From Kibdelosporangium philippinense (GTDB lineage Bacteria > Actinomycetota > Actinomycetes > Mycobacteriales > Pseudonocardiaceae), in contig NZ_JAJVCN010000001.1 in the NCBI RefSeq assembly GCF_021390435.2, positions 186,001 to 250,000 on the forward strand: a stretch of 64,000 nucleotides of DNA. Direction: 5' to 3'. A model generated the notes under the pieces. It ran no database searches. It was not told where the DNA came from and was given only the letters and a program-made list of their open reading frames with translations. The position numbers were made by a program, and so were the translations under genes. The stretch's first letter is position 1. Every line of letters starts with the position of its first letter. Positions 26,186 through 35,558 of this stretch are shown here, piece after piece.

Positions 26186-26197
26186 TGGTCTAGACCA
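26186..26197. promoter_or_regulatory. DasR-like binding site (dre)
   Basis: TGGTCTAGACCA is an exact match to the core of the Streptomyces DasR responsive element, the site of the GntR-type N-acetylglucosamine regulator. It lies about 120 bp upstream of the GH16 start and would link beta-glucanase expression to chitin sensing. dasR itself is not in the window. Confidence 0.65.
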
Positions 26198-26488
26198 GGG
26201 CGGCAACACCCGGCTTGATCGACTCAGTACCCGGCGTCATCGCCCACGATTATTTTAACCACGAATAAAGACGTGAACAAGGCGCTGACCTGCGACAGAG
26301 ACCTGCCGGTTGACCTGTGGTCAGTGATCACACCCATGACGCGGCCGGCCGTCGCGGTGTTTCCTGCGTGTGGCCTGCACCACAAGCCAATTCACAGCTT
26401 TGGTGCGAATGGTCTACACGCTGCTGTCCACAATAGACAGTCGACCAGTGCTTAGTCCGGAGTTGGACCTCCGGCAGGGGAGGCCTGA

Positions 26489-26513
26489 GTGGACCGGCGC
26501 CGCGCCGGTCCAC
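26489..26513 (-). terminator. Hairpin after the leftward ROK gene
   Basis: GTGGACCGGCGC (26489-26500) and GCGCCGGTCCAC (26502-26513) are perfect complements. It sits 26 bp beyond the ROK stop. Confidence 0.7.
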
Positions 26514-26538
26514 CGGGCAAGTTCTAGAAAGATCAACT

Positions 26539-27762
26539 TTATGCAGCGGCCGTATTTTCCCTGGGATCCGCGCCTTCGTCGAGCATCGCCGCGACCGGAA
26601 GAGTCGCGGCACCGACGGCGACAGCGTCCGGGCCGAGCTGACACAGCTCAATCGACGTCACGCCATAGGGATGCCGCAACGCATGCGCCCGCGCGACCTG
26701 CCGGACCATCGGCAGCAGCCGTCCGCCGATGGACAAGCCAGCCCACCCGCCGAGCACGATCCGTTCGGGATTGAACAGATTGATCAGATTGGCGATCCCC
26801 GCGCCCAGATACCCGGCGGTCTCCTCGAGCACCTTTGCCGCGGTCTTCGACCGGACGGCGGCCGCGACCACTGCGTCCAGCTGGGACTGTTCATCCGTGC
26901 CGGGAATGTCCCGTCCGCCGCGAGCTTTGCGATACCGGTCAAGGATTCCCTCGGCACCTATGTATGCCTCAAGGCAGCCGTGCGACCCGCACCTGCACGA
27001 CCTGCCGTCGTAAACGATGGTGGTGTGACCCCATTCGCCCGCGCTGCTCGTCGATCCGCGATACGTGGTCCCGTTGGCGATCACCGCGGCCCCGACGCCA
27101 GATCCGATCAAGGCGATCACGGCATGCTTGGCGCCACGACCCGCGCCGAACCACATCTCCGCCTGACCAAGCGTCTTGGCGCCATTGTCAAAGAACAACG
27201 GCAGCGTGATTCCGCCAGCACGCAACAACTGCTCGAGCGCGACACCCTCCCACCCGATGGTCTGCGCGTGCACGACAACTGGCTCGCCATGCTCGACCGT
27301 GCCTGGCACGCCAACGCCGATGCCGAGAACGGTGTGCTCCTCAACGCGGGACGTACGCAGCACCTCGTTGACGCCGGAGACGATCTGCTCGACCACCTCG
27401 CCGGGATCCGGTCGCGGGGACGTCATCGAATGGTCGGCCGCGGCGAGCCGATTCATCGCCAGATCGAACAGTTCGACCTTGACCCCGGTCTCCCCGACGT
27501 CGATACCGATCACGTGGCCATAGTTCGGATCGACGCGCAGCAGCACTCTCGGCCTGCCGCCGTCCGACTCGACCAGTCCGGCTTCGATGATCAGCCGGTC
27601 GTCGACGAGCTCCCCGGTCACGTTGCTCACCGTCGCCGCACTCAATCCGGTGAGCTGGCTCAGCTCGTGCCTGCTCAGCGGGCCGTCGAAGAACAGCTTG
27701 GAGAGCACAGTGGATCGATTGCTGCGGCGCAGGTCCCTGACCGTGGTGCGCTTCGGAGCCAT
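26539..27762 (-). CDS. ROK-family transcriptional regulator A
   Basis: 407 aa. The N-terminal winged helix (TVRDLRRSNRSTVLSKLFFDG, SRHELSQLTGLSAATVSNV) is fused to a sugar-kinase-like ROK domain (GIDVGETGVKVELFD, ALIGSGVGAAV). It has the zinc motif CRCGSHGCLEAY. Such proteins are mostly repressors released by sugars (xylose, GlcNAc, glucosides). It is divergent from a second ROK gene that is clearly paralogous. Position between the GH16/GH30/GH19 block and the importers suggests control of polysaccharide use. The effector is unknown. Confidence 0.9.
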   Translation of the reverse strand: MAPKRTTVRDLRRSNRSTVLSKLFFDGPLSRHELSQLTGLSAATVSNVTGELVDDRLIIEAGLVESDGGRPRVLLRVDPNYGHVIGIDVGETGVKVELFDLAMNRLAAADHSMTSPRPDPGEVVEQIVSGVNEVLRTSRVEEHTVLGIGVGVPGTVEHGEPVVVHAQTIGWEGVALEQLLRAGGITLPLFFDNGAKTLGQAEMWFGAGRGAKHAVIALIGSGVGAAVIANGTTYRGSTSSAGEWGHTTIVYDGRSCRCGSHGCLEAYIGAEGILDRYRKARGGRDIPGTDEQSQLDAVVAAAVRSKTAAKVLEETAGYLGAGIANLINLFNPERIVLGGWAGLSIGGRLLPMVRQVARAHALRHPYGVTSIELCQLGPDAVAVGAATLPVAAMLDEGADPRENTAAA

Positions 27763-27885
27763 GACTACCCCTCTCTGGCTTCTGAGCCAGCAACAGCATG
27801 CCTCACCAGCCTAAATACCGGCCATAAATTAAATTTTCAAGTAAAGCCAACCAGTGGTGAGCTCTGGACATGGCACAATCCATAC
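27763..27885. promoter_or_regulatory. Shared intergenic control region of the divergent ROK pair
   Basis: 123 bp with CTGGCT-TCTG-AGCCAG (27775-27790), an inverted repeat close to regulator A, and an A/T-rich block 27820-27845 that is the best promoter candidate. Autoregulation by one or both ROK proteins is inferred. Confidence 0.45.
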
Positions 27886-29058
27886 GTGCTCCGGTCGACC
27901 CAGCAGACAACGCGTGACCTGCGCCGACACAACAGGTCGGCGCTGCTGTCGCGGCTCTATCTAGACGGACCGGGCAGCCGGCTCGAACTGATGCAGGCAT
28001 CGGGCCTGAGTTCGGCGACGGTCAGCAATGTCATCTCGGACCTGATCAGCGACGGAATGGTAGCCGAAGCGGGCTCCGTCGACTCGGACGGCGGCAGGCC
28101 GAGAACACTCCTGCAAGTCAGGGCGGACTACGGCAACGTAGTAGGCGTCGATATCGGGGAAACCCACGTCCAGGTCGGCCTCTTCGACTGCACCCTGAAC
28201 ACGCTGGATACGGCCACATACCCCATAGCGGACACGAAACTGGAGCCCGAGCAGGTCGCGCAGCTGGTGGTGCAGGGCATCGCGGAGGTTACGGCTTCGT
28301 CGGACTCCGCTTCCTTGTTGGGTGTGGGTGTCGGCGTCCCAGGAGCGGTGCTGTCGGATGGTCTGGTCCACGCGCCGACGTTGAAATGGTCCGGCGTGCC
28401 GTTGGTGTCGATGTTGCGCCCCTTGGTGAACGCGCCTCTGTACGTGGACAACTGTGCCCGAACCTTGGGGCAGGCCGAGATGTGGCGTGGAGCAGGCCGT
28501 GATGCGTCCCGGGCTGTCATTGCCTTGCTGGGCGTCGGGGTCGGCGCGGCGGTTGCGACTGGGTCGGACTCGTACCGTTCGGCGACATCCGTGACCGCTG
28601 AGTGGGGACATACGGTCGTGCAGGTTGGTGGCGCTGCTTGCCGGTGCGGGTCGTGTGGGTGTCTTGAGGCTTACGTTGGCGCTGAGGCGGTTCTTGCCCG
28701 TTACGGCAAGGCTCTGTCCGCTTCGGACACTGAGTCGCGGCTGGTCGAGCTTGCCGGGTTGCCGGATCCCGATGCCCAGCGGGTGATCGCGGAGACCGCG
28801 GAGTACCTGGGGATCGGCATTTCGAACCTGGTCAACATGCTCAACCCGGACAAGGTCGTGCTGTCCGGATGGGTCTCCGCGGTGCTCGGCCCTTCGGTGC
28901 TGGCAGCCGTCCGGGATACGGTCAAAAGGCACGCACTGCCTTATTTGTTCGCGCAGACGGAAATCGAGCTTGGCCAGCTGGGGAATGCCGAAGTCGCACT
29001 CGGCGCCGCCACTCTGCCCGTTCTGCAGCTCCTGGCCACCGGGGCGCGCCCCGCTTAG
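27886..29058 (+). CDS. ROK-family transcriptional regulator B
   Basis: 390 aa from GTG 27886, chosen by alignment with regulator A: TTRDLRRHNRSALLSRLYLDG here versus TVRDLRRSNRSTVLSKLFFDG there. Upstream in-frame codons are shadow sequence antisense to A. wHTH, GVDIGETHVQVGLFD, LLGVGVGAAVATG and the zinc motif CRCGSCGCLEAY are intact. The strong similarity to A along the whole length indicates local duplication and inversion. There is no clear Shine-Dalgarno, so it may be leaderless. The stop is followed by dispersed palindrome copy 2. Confidence 0.88.
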   Translation: MLRSTQQTTRDLRRHNRSALLSRLYLDGPGSRLELMQASGLSSATVSNVISDLISDGMVAEAGSVDSDGGRPRTLLQVRADYGNVVGVDIGETHVQVGLFDCTLNTLDTATYPIADTKLEPEQVAQLVVQGIAEVTASSDSASLLGVGVGVPGAVLSDGLVHAPTLKWSGVPLVSMLRPLVNAPLYVDNCARTLGQAEMWRGAGRDASRAVIALLGVGVGAAVATGSDSYRSATSVTAEWGHTVVQVGGAACRCGSCGCLEAYVGAEAVLARYGKALSASDTESRLVELAGLPDPDAQRVIAETAEYLGIGISNLVNMLNPDKVVLSGWVSAVLGPSVLAAVRDTVKRHALPYLFAQTEIELGQLGNAEVALGAATLPVLQLLATGARPA

Positions 29059-29079
29059 TCGCATATTCCCAGCGTGGGT

Positions 29080-29125
29080 CTCGTGAGTGGTTAAGCGTGT
29101 TCTAACCCTGCTAACCACTCACGAG
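29080..29125. repeat. Dispersed palindrome, copy 2 (inverted orientation)
   Basis: CTCGTGAGTGGTTA (29080-29093) and TAACCACTCACGAG (29112-29125). The interior AGCGTGTTCTAACCCTGC is the reverse complement of the loop of copies 1, 3 and 4, so the element is present in both orientations. It sits between ROK B and the aldehyde dehydrogenase, both rightward. Confidence 0.85.
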
Positions 29126-29202
29126 GGGTGTAGGCCGTTGACGTTCGAGGCTTCGCGACTTACCTTAAGTCGTGTAGGAAGTCCTCGCGACCCGGAGGCG
29201 GC

Positions 29203-30612
29203 ATGGAAGCCCAGCTCTACATCAACGGAGAGTTCAGCCACGCAGCCTCGGGACAAACCGGCCCGGTTGACGAGAAAGCCACAGGCAAGCAGCTCGGCAC
29301 CTACGCCAAAGCCACCACAGAGGACATTGACAGGGCGGTCGAGGCCGCGCGCAAGGCGCAGCCTGCCTGGGCGGCCACCAGCGCCCCGGAACGCTCGAAC
29401 CTCCTGCTCAAGTTCGCCGAAGTGCTGCAGGGGCGCTTCGACGAGCTGGTCGAGCAGAGCATGCGGGAAACCGGCGGAGTGCGGGCCAAGGCCGAGGACG
29501 AGGTCGGCACGTCGATCAAGCAGCTGCGCATTTCCGCTGTGCAGGTCGGCGAGAACGCGGGCGACATCCTTCCGCCGTACAAAGCGGGAAAGCTGTCGCT
29601 GTCCAGGGCAGTGCCCCTCGGCGTGATCGGCCTGATCACGCCATGGAATTACCCGATGAACCTCGCGATGCGCGCGGTGGCCCCGGGTTTGGCGTTCGGC
29701 AACACGGTCGTCCTCAAGCCTGCCGAATTGACCCCGATCATCGGCGGCCAGGTCCTCGCTGAGGCCGCGCACGAAGCCGGTTTCCCGCCCGGCACCTTCA
29801 ATGTTGTCCCTGGCGATGGCGAGGAGGCCGGTTGGCCGCTTGCCACCCATCCCGGCCTTGACCTGATGGATTTCACCGGTTCACGGGAAATCGGCGTCCG
29901 GATCGCCGAGGCCAACGCCAGCAGCCTCCGCAACATCAGGCTCGAACTCGGCGGCAGCAATGCTTTCGTCATCCTCGACGACGCTGACATCGAACTGGCC
30001 GCGTCCTGCGCGATGATCGCGTCCCTGGAGTTCCAGGGGCAGACGTGCATCAGCGCGAGCAGGCACATCGTGCACCGCGATGTCGCCGACGCGTATCTGA
30101 ACGCCGTGACCAAGCGGGTTGAGGCGTTGAAGGTCGGGGATCCGTTCGACGCCGTCGACCAAGGGCCGCTGATCAGCGAGAAACAGCGAGACCGTGTGCA
30201 TCACGACATCGTCGAGAAGTCCATCGCGATGGGCGCCAAGTTGGTCAGTGGTGGGACGTATGAAGGGCTGTTCTACCGGCCGACCGTTCTCGCAGACGTC
30301 CGGCCCGGCATGCCCGCGTTCGATGAGGAGATCTTCGGGCCGGTGATCCCGGTGACCGTTGTGGACAGTGAGGACGAGGCCATCGACCTCGTCAACGGCT
30401 ATCCCATGTTGATGAACTCGGTGTTCAGCGCTGACCTTTTCCGCGGGATGCGTGTCGCCGAGCAGTTGCAGGCAGGCGAAGTGCACGTCAACGACGCGCA
30501 CGCGCGCCACGGCGCGGACAACCAGATGTCTGGTTTCACCAAGCGGCAATGGATCGGTGTTCAGCGCACGCCGCTGAACTTGCCGGGGTGGACTGCGGGC
30601 GTCGCCGGGTAG
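29203..30612 (+). CDS. NAD(P)-dependent aldehyde dehydrogenase
   Basis: 469 aa. ATG 29203 follows GGAGG. Catalytic Cys282 (FQGQTCISASR), general base Glu248 (RLELGGSN), NAD site TPWNYP and DFTGSREIG are intact. The closest groups are benzaldehyde/vanillin-type dehydrogenases, so an aromatic aldehyde is a reasonable but unproved substrate. It is isolated by the palindrome on the left and 55 bp before the importer on the right. Confidence 0.88.
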   Translation: MEAQLYINGEFSHAASGQTGPVDEKATGKQLGTYAKATTEDIDRAVEAARKAQPAWAATSAPERSNLLLKFAEVLQGRFDELVEQSMRETGGVRAKAEDEVGTSIKQLRISAVQVGENAGDILPPYKAGKLSLSRAVPLGVIGLITPWNYPMNLAMRAVAPGLAFGNTVVLKPAELTPIIGGQVLAEAAHEAGFPPGTFNVVPGDGEEAGWPLATHPGLDLMDFTGSREIGVRIAEANASSLRNIRLELGGSNAFVILDDADIELAASCAMIASLEFQGQTCISASRHIVHRDVADAYLNAVTKRVEALKVGDPFDAVDQGPLISEKQRDRVHHDIVEKSIAMGAKLVSGGTYEGLFYRPTVLADVRPGMPAFDEEIFGPVIPVTVVDSEDEAIDLVNGYPMLMNSVFSADLFRGMRVAEQLQAGEVHVNDAHARHGADNQMSGFTKRQWIGVQRTPLNLPGWTAGVAG

Positions 30613-30667
30613 AGTCCCGGGTCGCGGCGGAGGAACCCCACTGACACATATGTGAGCGGAGTACACC

Positions 30668-31960
30668 ATGAGGAGTCAACGAAGACTCGCCGCAGTGCTG
30701 CTGGCCGCCGGGCTCGCCGTCACGGCGTGCGGCGGTGACGACAGCGCCGCGCCCGCCCCCACCGGCCCGGCCGAGCTGAGCTTCTGGGGCTGGGACCCCA
30801 ATATGGACAAGGTCGTCGCGATCTGGAACGCGCAGAACCCGGACATCCACGTCACGCTGACCAACCCGGCCGGTGGCGACCAGCTGGTCAACAAGATGGT
30901 CACGGCGCACCAGGCAGGCAACGGCCCGGACATCGCCAAGGTCGAGTACCAGTCGCTGCCCGCGTTGGTGTCCGGCGGTGTCGTACGGGACATCACCGAG
31001 TACACATCGGACACCGTCAAGGACTTCGACGAGCCGACCCTCAAAGCGACCAGGTTCGAGGGCAAGGTGTACGGCATCCCGCAGGATGTCGCCCCGCTCA
31101 TGCTGTTCTACCGGACGGACCTGTTCCAGCAGTACGGCCTGACCGTGCCTAAGACGTGGGACGAATACGCCCAGACCGCGCGCACGCTCAAGCAGAAGGC
31201 GCCGAACGCGTTCATCACCAACTTCGACGCGGCCGACCCTGGCTGGTTCGCCGGATTGGCCCAGCAGAACGGCGCCGACTGGTGGTCGACGAGCGGGACC
31301 AACTGGAAGGTCGACATCAACGGCGACGCGTCCAAGAAGGTCGCCACATACTGGGAAGACCTGGTCAAAGCCGGTGTGGTCGACAAGGGCCCGTCGTTCT
31401 CTCCACAGTGGAACAAGCAAATGAACGACGGCACGCTGGCCACGTGGATCTCCGGTGCATGGGCGCCCGCGCAGTTCAACGGGATCGCACCGGACACCAA
31501 GGGCAAATGGGCCGTCGCGCCGCTGCCGGCCTGGCAGGCCGGCGACAACGCCACCGGGATCTGGGGTGGCTCGGCGATCACCGTGACCACGGACTCGAAA
31601 CGCCCTGCCGAGGCGGCGAAGTTCGTGTCGTGGCTGAACACCAATGCCGAGGCCGTGACCGCGCAGATCAAGAACATCAACGTCTACCCGGCGTCAACGG
31701 CAGGCCGGTCGTTGCCGGTGCTGAAGGAGCCGCCGCCGTTCATGCCCAACCAGACCGACTACTACGACGTGGTCAAGCAGGCCGCGCCGGGCGCCCGCAG
31801 TTTCCCGATGTGGGGGCCGAACGTGACGGTGACGTTCGCCAGCTACACCGACTCGTTCGGCAAGGCGATGCAGGCCAACAGCCCGTTCAACGGCGCGCTC
31901 GACGCCATGCAGAACGCGACCGTCGCTGATATGAAGAAACTCGGGTTCACGCTGAACTAG
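30668..31960 (+). CDS. Sugar ABC importer substrate-binding lipoprotein (CUT1)
   Basis: 430 aa. Lipobox VTAC (Cys21) after a typical signal peptide, then an extracellular solute-binding family 1 fold (LSFWGWDPNMDKVVAIWNAQNP, VYGIPQDVAPLMLFYRTDLF). It captures an oligosaccharide for the two permeases following at 12 nt and then 4-nt overlap. No ATPase gene is in the operon; such systems usually share a general MsiK ATPase elsewhere. A CACATATGTG palindrome (30645-30654) precedes the start. Confidence 0.9.
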   Translation: MRSQRRLAAVLLAAGLAVTACGGDDSAAPAPTGPAELSFWGWDPNMDKVVAIWNAQNPDIHVTLTNPAGGDQLVNKMVTAHQAGNGPDIAKVEYQSLPALVSGGVVRDITEYTSDTVKDFDEPTLKATRFEGKVYGIPQDVAPLMLFYRTDLFQQYGLTVPKTWDEYAQTARTLKQKAPNAFITNFDAADPGWFAGLAQQNGADWWSTSGTNWKVDINGDASKKVATYWEDLVKAGVVDKGPSFSPQWNKQMNDGTLATWISGAWAPAQFNGIAPDTKGKWAVAPLPAWQAGDNATGIWGGSAITVTTDSKRPAEAAKFVSWLNTNAEAVTAQIKNINVYPASTAGRSLPVLKEPPPFMPNQTDYYDVVKQAAPGARSFPMWGPNVTVTFASYTDSFGKAMQANSPFNGALDAMQNATVADMKKLGFTLN

Positions 31961-31972
31961 AAAGACAGCAGC

Positions 31973-32827
31973 ATGCGGAAAAGCAAGGGCTTGCCCTACT
32001 TCCTCGTGTTGCCCGCGGTGGTCTTGTTCCTGCTGTTCGTTGTCGCGCCTGGGATCTACGCACTCGTGCTGAGCTTCCAGGCGCGCAAGGTCAGTGGCGG
32101 GCTGCTGGCCGCGGGCAGCAACGTGGTGTTCGTCGGGCTGGACAACTACCAGGGCGTGCTCGCCGATCCCGAGCTGCTCGGCAGCGTCGTCCGGATGCTG
32201 CTCGTCGGCCTCATCACCGTCGGCTTCACGGTCGGGCTCGCCTTGCTTTTCGCGCTGCTGCTTGATGTTCCGAGGACCAGGCTGACCAGGTTCACCCGGC
32301 TGGCCATCTTCCTGCCGTACGCGGTCCCTGGCGTGATCGCCACCTTGTTGTGGGGCTTTCTCTACCTGCCTGCCACCAGCCCGGTCGGCGGCGACTTCTT
32401 CGGGCCCACGTCGGTCTTCTTCTCCGTGGCCAACGTGGTGGTGTGGGGCGCGGCCGGGTTCAACATGATCGTCATATTCACCGCGCTGCGGTCGATCCCT
32501 TCAGAGGTCTACGAAGCCGCGCGCCTTGACGGCTGTAGCGAACTGAAGATGGCGCTGCGGATCAAGGTCCCGCTAGTCCGCCCGGCCATCGCGATGTGCA
32601 CGCTGTTCAGCGTGCTTGCCGCGCTGCAGCTGGTCAACGAGCCGTTCACGCTGCGGCCACTGTCCAATGCGATCTCGTCGGAGTGGACACCGATGATGAA
32701 GATCTACAAAGACGCCTTTGTGGACTCCGACATCTACAGTGCCGCGGCGACTTCGGTGCTGTTCACTGTGGTCGCATTGGTCGTTTCCTTTGTCGCGGCC
32801 AAGGTCGTGCAGCGGGGTGTCCGATGA
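31973..32827 (+). CDS. Sugar ABC importer permease 1 (MalF-like)
   Basis: 284 aa, six TM helices starting with LPYFLVLPAVVLFLLFVVAP. The ATPase-contact loop EAARLDGCSELKMALRIKVP is the EAA motif of the family. The stop overlaps the next start by ATGA. Confidence 0.9.
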   Translation: MRKSKGLPYFLVLPAVVLFLLFVVAPGIYALVLSFQARKVSGGLLAAGSNVVFVGLDNYQGVLADPELLGSVVRMLLVGLITVGFTVGLALLFALLLDVPRTRLTRFTRLAIFLPYAVPGVIATLLWGFLYLPATSPVGGDFFGPTSVFFSVANVVVWGAAGFNMIVIFTALRSIPSEVYEAARLDGCSELKMALRIKVPLVRPAIAMCTLFSVLAALQLVNEPFTLRPLSNAISSEWTPMMKIYKDAFVDSDIYSAAATSVLFTVVALVVSFVAAKVVQRGVR

Positions 32828-33657
32828 GGAGGATCAACTTCGCCACGATCGGCCTGTTGCTCGGCGCCATCTACACACTCGCGCCGACACTGTGGATCGT
32901 CATCGCCGCTACGAAATCGCCAGCCGAGCTGTTCTCGACGTCGACGTATCTGCCGTCGTTCACTGGCGGACTGGTCACCAACGTCAAGGATCTGACCGCC
33001 TACCAGGACGGGATCTTCTGGCGCTGGATGCTCAACAGCTTCCTGTACGCACTGGTCGGCGGCGTGATCGCGTCGCTGGTCTCGGCCGCGGCGGGATATG
33101 CGCTGGCCAAATACGAGTTCTTCGGACGACGGGTCATCTTCAACACGATCCTGGCGGGCGTGCTGCTGCCGCAGATCGTGCTCGCCATCCCGCAGTACCT
33201 GCTGCTGTCCAAAGTGGGCCTGACGGACACGTTCATTGGCGTGTTGTTGCCACAGCTGTTCAACCCGTACGGCATCTACCTGTGCCGGATCTACGCCGCC
33301 GCGTCCGTCCCTGATTCCATGCTCGAAGCCGGGCGGCTGGACGGCGCGGGGGAGTTCCGGCTGTTCACGTCGATCGGCCTGCGGCTGATGGCGCCAGGAC
33401 TGGTCACCGTCTTCCTGCTGCAGTTCATCGTCATCTGGAACAACTTCCTGTTGCCCTTCGTGATGCTGACCAGTGACAGTCAGTTCCCGGTGACGGTTGG
33501 GCTGTACAGCCTCTTGCGGCACGGGGCGGCAGAGGCTTCGCTTTACTCGTTGGTCATCACCGGTACATTGCTGTCCGTCCTACCGGTTATTGCCCTGTTC
33601 CTGGCGTTGCAGCGGTACTGGCGGATCGACTTGGTGAGCGGATCGGTGAAGCAATGA
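32824..33657 (+). CDS. Sugar ABC importer permease 2 (MalG-like)
   Basis: 277 aa from ATG 32824, which overlaps the previous stop. Six TM helices. The EAA motif is EAGRLDGAGEFRLFTSIGLRL and the protein ends LQRYWRIDLVSGSVKQ as is typical for MalG-like permeases. It closes a SBP-permease-permease operon without its own ATPase. A 227-bp control region follows before the Opp-type operon. Confidence 0.9.
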   Translation: MRRINFATIGLLLGAIYTLAPTLWIVIAATKSPAELFSTSTYLPSFTGGLVTNVKDLTAYQDGIFWRWMLNSFLYALVGGVIASLVSAAAGYALAKYEFFGRRVIFNTILAGVLLPQIVLAIPQYLLLSKVGLTDTFIGVLLPQLFNPYGIYLCRIYAAASVPDSMLEAGRLDGAGEFRLFTSIGLRLMAPGLVTVFLLQFIVIWNNFLLPFVMLTSDSQFPVTVGLYSLLRHGAAEASLYSLVITGTLLSVLPVIALFLALQRYWRIDLVSGSVKQ

Positions 33658-33765
33658 TTACTTTACGCCTAAAATTAAGGGTGATTTCGTAACCTGCTCG
33701 TTATTGACGTGACCCTGGCCACGCGGTTGACTCCCACCCATTGGCCGGATCGCGACCGGCGAACG

Positions 33766-33779
33766 TGAGAGCGTGTCCA
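33766..33779. promoter_or_regulatory. Weak CebR-like box upstream of the Opp-type operon
   Basis: TGAGAGCGTGTCCA matches TGGGAGCGCTCCCA at 10 of 14 positions. It lies 106 bp before the binding-protein start in the 33658-33884 control region. It is weak on its own, but similar boxes precede both GH16 genes. Confidence 0.3.
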
Positions 33780-33884
33780 TGCACGTCCCCGGCCCCGCCG
33801 CAGGCCGGGTTGAAAGCCCTCGAGTTGTCCCAAAGCTGTGCCCGAGTAGTTCAACGACCGAACCAAGACCACGAAGGAGGATCC

Positions 33885-35558
33885 ATGCGAGCCAAGCGCA
33901 CCGCCGCCTTAGCCCTCGCTGGCATCCTGTCGATGGCCAGTCTCGCCGCCTGCAGCAGCAGCAACAGCGGGACCAGCAACGCCGGCTCGACCACTGTGCT
34001 GAACGTTGGCATGCCCAACGGCCCGCAGACGGAGAACAACAACCCGTTCGTCAACACGTCGGCTGCCCGCCAGTCGGGATACATGCGGGCCATCTACGAG
34101 CCCCTCGTGATGTACAACGAGATCCGGGCGAACGACGTCACCAAGCCGTGGCTGGCCAGCTCATGGGAGTGGTCGGACAACTACAAGAAGATCGTTTTCA
34201 CGATCCGGGACAACGTCACGTGGTCCGACGGCAAGCCGCTGACCGGTGAGGACGTCGCCTACACGTTCCAGCTGCTGCGCGACAACCCCGGCCTGAACAT
34301 CGACAGCGTCAAGTACAAGGACATCAGCTTCGAGGGCAACAAGGTCACGCTTGGCTTCGAGGGCTCGCAGTTCGTCTACCAGAAGAAGATCTTCGAGCAG
34401 TTCATCGTGCCGAAGCACCAGTGGTCGACGTTCTCGTCGCCGGCCACCGAGACGGTGAAGAACCCGATCGGCAGCGGCCCGTACACGCTCAAGACCTTCA
34501 CGCCGCAGACGGTCACGGTCGTCGCCCGCGAGGGATACTGGCAGCAGGCGCCGGCGGTCAAGGAGATCCGCTACACCTCCTACAACGACAACCAGGCGCA
34601 GACCACGGCTCTTGCCACCGGCCAGGCGGAGTGGAGCTATGTCTTCATCCCGAACCCGCAGGCGGTCTACACCAGCAAGGACCCGCAGCACTACAAGCTG
34701 TGGTTCCCGTCCGCGCTCGGCGTGCACGGCCTGGTGATCAACACCAAGGTCGAGCCGTGGAACAACAAGTTCCTGCGCCGCGCGGTCAGCATGGTCGTCA
34801 ACCGCGACGACATCTTCACCCAGGGCGAGGCCGGCTACTTCTACCCGAAGATCGAGAACATCACGGGTATCCCGACCCCAGCGGGTGACCCGTTCATCGC
34901 GCCGGAGTTCAAGGGCAAGAACTACGCCATCGACGTCGCGGGTGCCAAGAAGCTGCTGACCGACAACGGCTTCAAATACCAGGGCGAGACGCTGCTCGAC
35001 CCGAGCGGCAAGCCGGTCACCCTGCGCTCGATCGTGCCGTCCGGCTGGTCGGACTACGTGACCAACCTTGAGATCATCAAGGACAACCTCAAGGGCATCG
35101 GCATCGACAACACGGTCGACAAGATCAACCAGGATGCCTGGGGCAAGGCCATCGACACCGGTGACTTCGGTGCTTCGATGCGGTGGACGAACAACGGCAA
35201 CACGCCGTACGACATCTACCAGACCATCATGGACGGTGCGCTCTACAAGCCGATCGGCACCGGTGGCATCAACGGCAACTACGGCCGGTTCCAGAACGAC
35301 ACCGCCACCGCGGCGCTCAACACCTACGCCAACGCCACCGATGAGGCAGCTCGCAGCGCGGCCATGAACGAGCTGCAGAAGATCTTCGTCGACGAGATGC
35401 CGATGATCATCACCTCCGAGGGCAACGTGGGTGGCCAGTACAGCACCAAGAACTGGGTCGGCTGGCCGGACGAGCAGAACAACTACGCTCCCGCGCAGCC
35501 GACGCAGGAGAACGCGCTGGACATCATCATGAGCCTCAAGCCTGCTACGGCCTCATGA
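33885..35558 (+). CDS. Family 5 (Opp/Dpp-type) solute-binding lipoprotein
   Basis: 557 aa from ATG 33885 (GAAGGAGG upstream). Lipobox LAAC ([10 protein letters not shown]), then the SBP_bac_5 fold ([49 protein letters not shown] region). This family binds peptides but also cello-oligosaccharides and beta-glucosides in systems linked to GH1 enzymes. It heads an operon SBP-ATPase-permease-permease-ATPase-beta-glucosidase, which argues for a beta-glucoside ligand. Codon bias is very strong (almost all G/C third bases), suggesting high expression. Confidence 0.92.
   Translation: MRAKRTAALALAGILSMASLAACSSSNSGTSNAGSTTVLNVGMPNGPQTENNNPFVNTSAARQSGYMRAIYEPLVMYNEIRANDVTKPWLASSWEWSDNYKKIVFTIRDNVTWSDGKPLTGEDVAYTFQLLRDNPGLNIDSVKYKDISFEGNKVTLGFEGSQFVYQKKIFEQFIVPKHQWSTFSSPATETVKNPIGSGPYTLKTFTPQTVTVVAREGYWQQAPAVKEIRYTSYNDNQAQTTALATGQAEWSYVFIPNPQAVYTSKDPQHYKLWFPSALGVHGLVINTKVEPWNNKFLRRAVSMVVNRDDIFTQGEAGYFYPKIENITGIPTPAGDPFIAPEFKGKNYAIDVAGAKKLLTDNGFKYQGETLLDPSGKPVTLRSIVPSGWSDYVTNLEIIKDNLKGIGIDNTVDKINQDAWGKAIDTGDFGASMRWTNNGNTPYDIYQTIMDGALYKPIGTGGINGNYGRFQNDTATAALNTYANATDEAARSAAMNELQKIFVDEMPMIITSEGNVGGQYSTKNWVGWPDEQNNYAPAQPTQENALDIIMSLKPATAS

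Larger units (their letters stand above)
26066..26538. other. 473-bp gap between GH16 and ROK genes
   Basis: This contains the GH16 control region: a LacI-like box at 26094, an A/T-rich block 26131-26160 and a DasR-like box at 26186. The far end holds the ROK terminator hairpin (26489-26513). A 60-codon frame at 26273-26455 shows no protein-like features. Confidence 0.6.

Noticed and set aside
26273..26455. 60-codon frame in the GH16 upstream gap
   Set aside because: No Shine-Dalgarno, no protein-like composition; it lies in a regulatory region.
26671..27885. N-terminal extension of ROK regulator B
   Set aside because: The frame upstream of GTG 27886 is antisense to ROK regulator A and has no similarity to ROK proteins.
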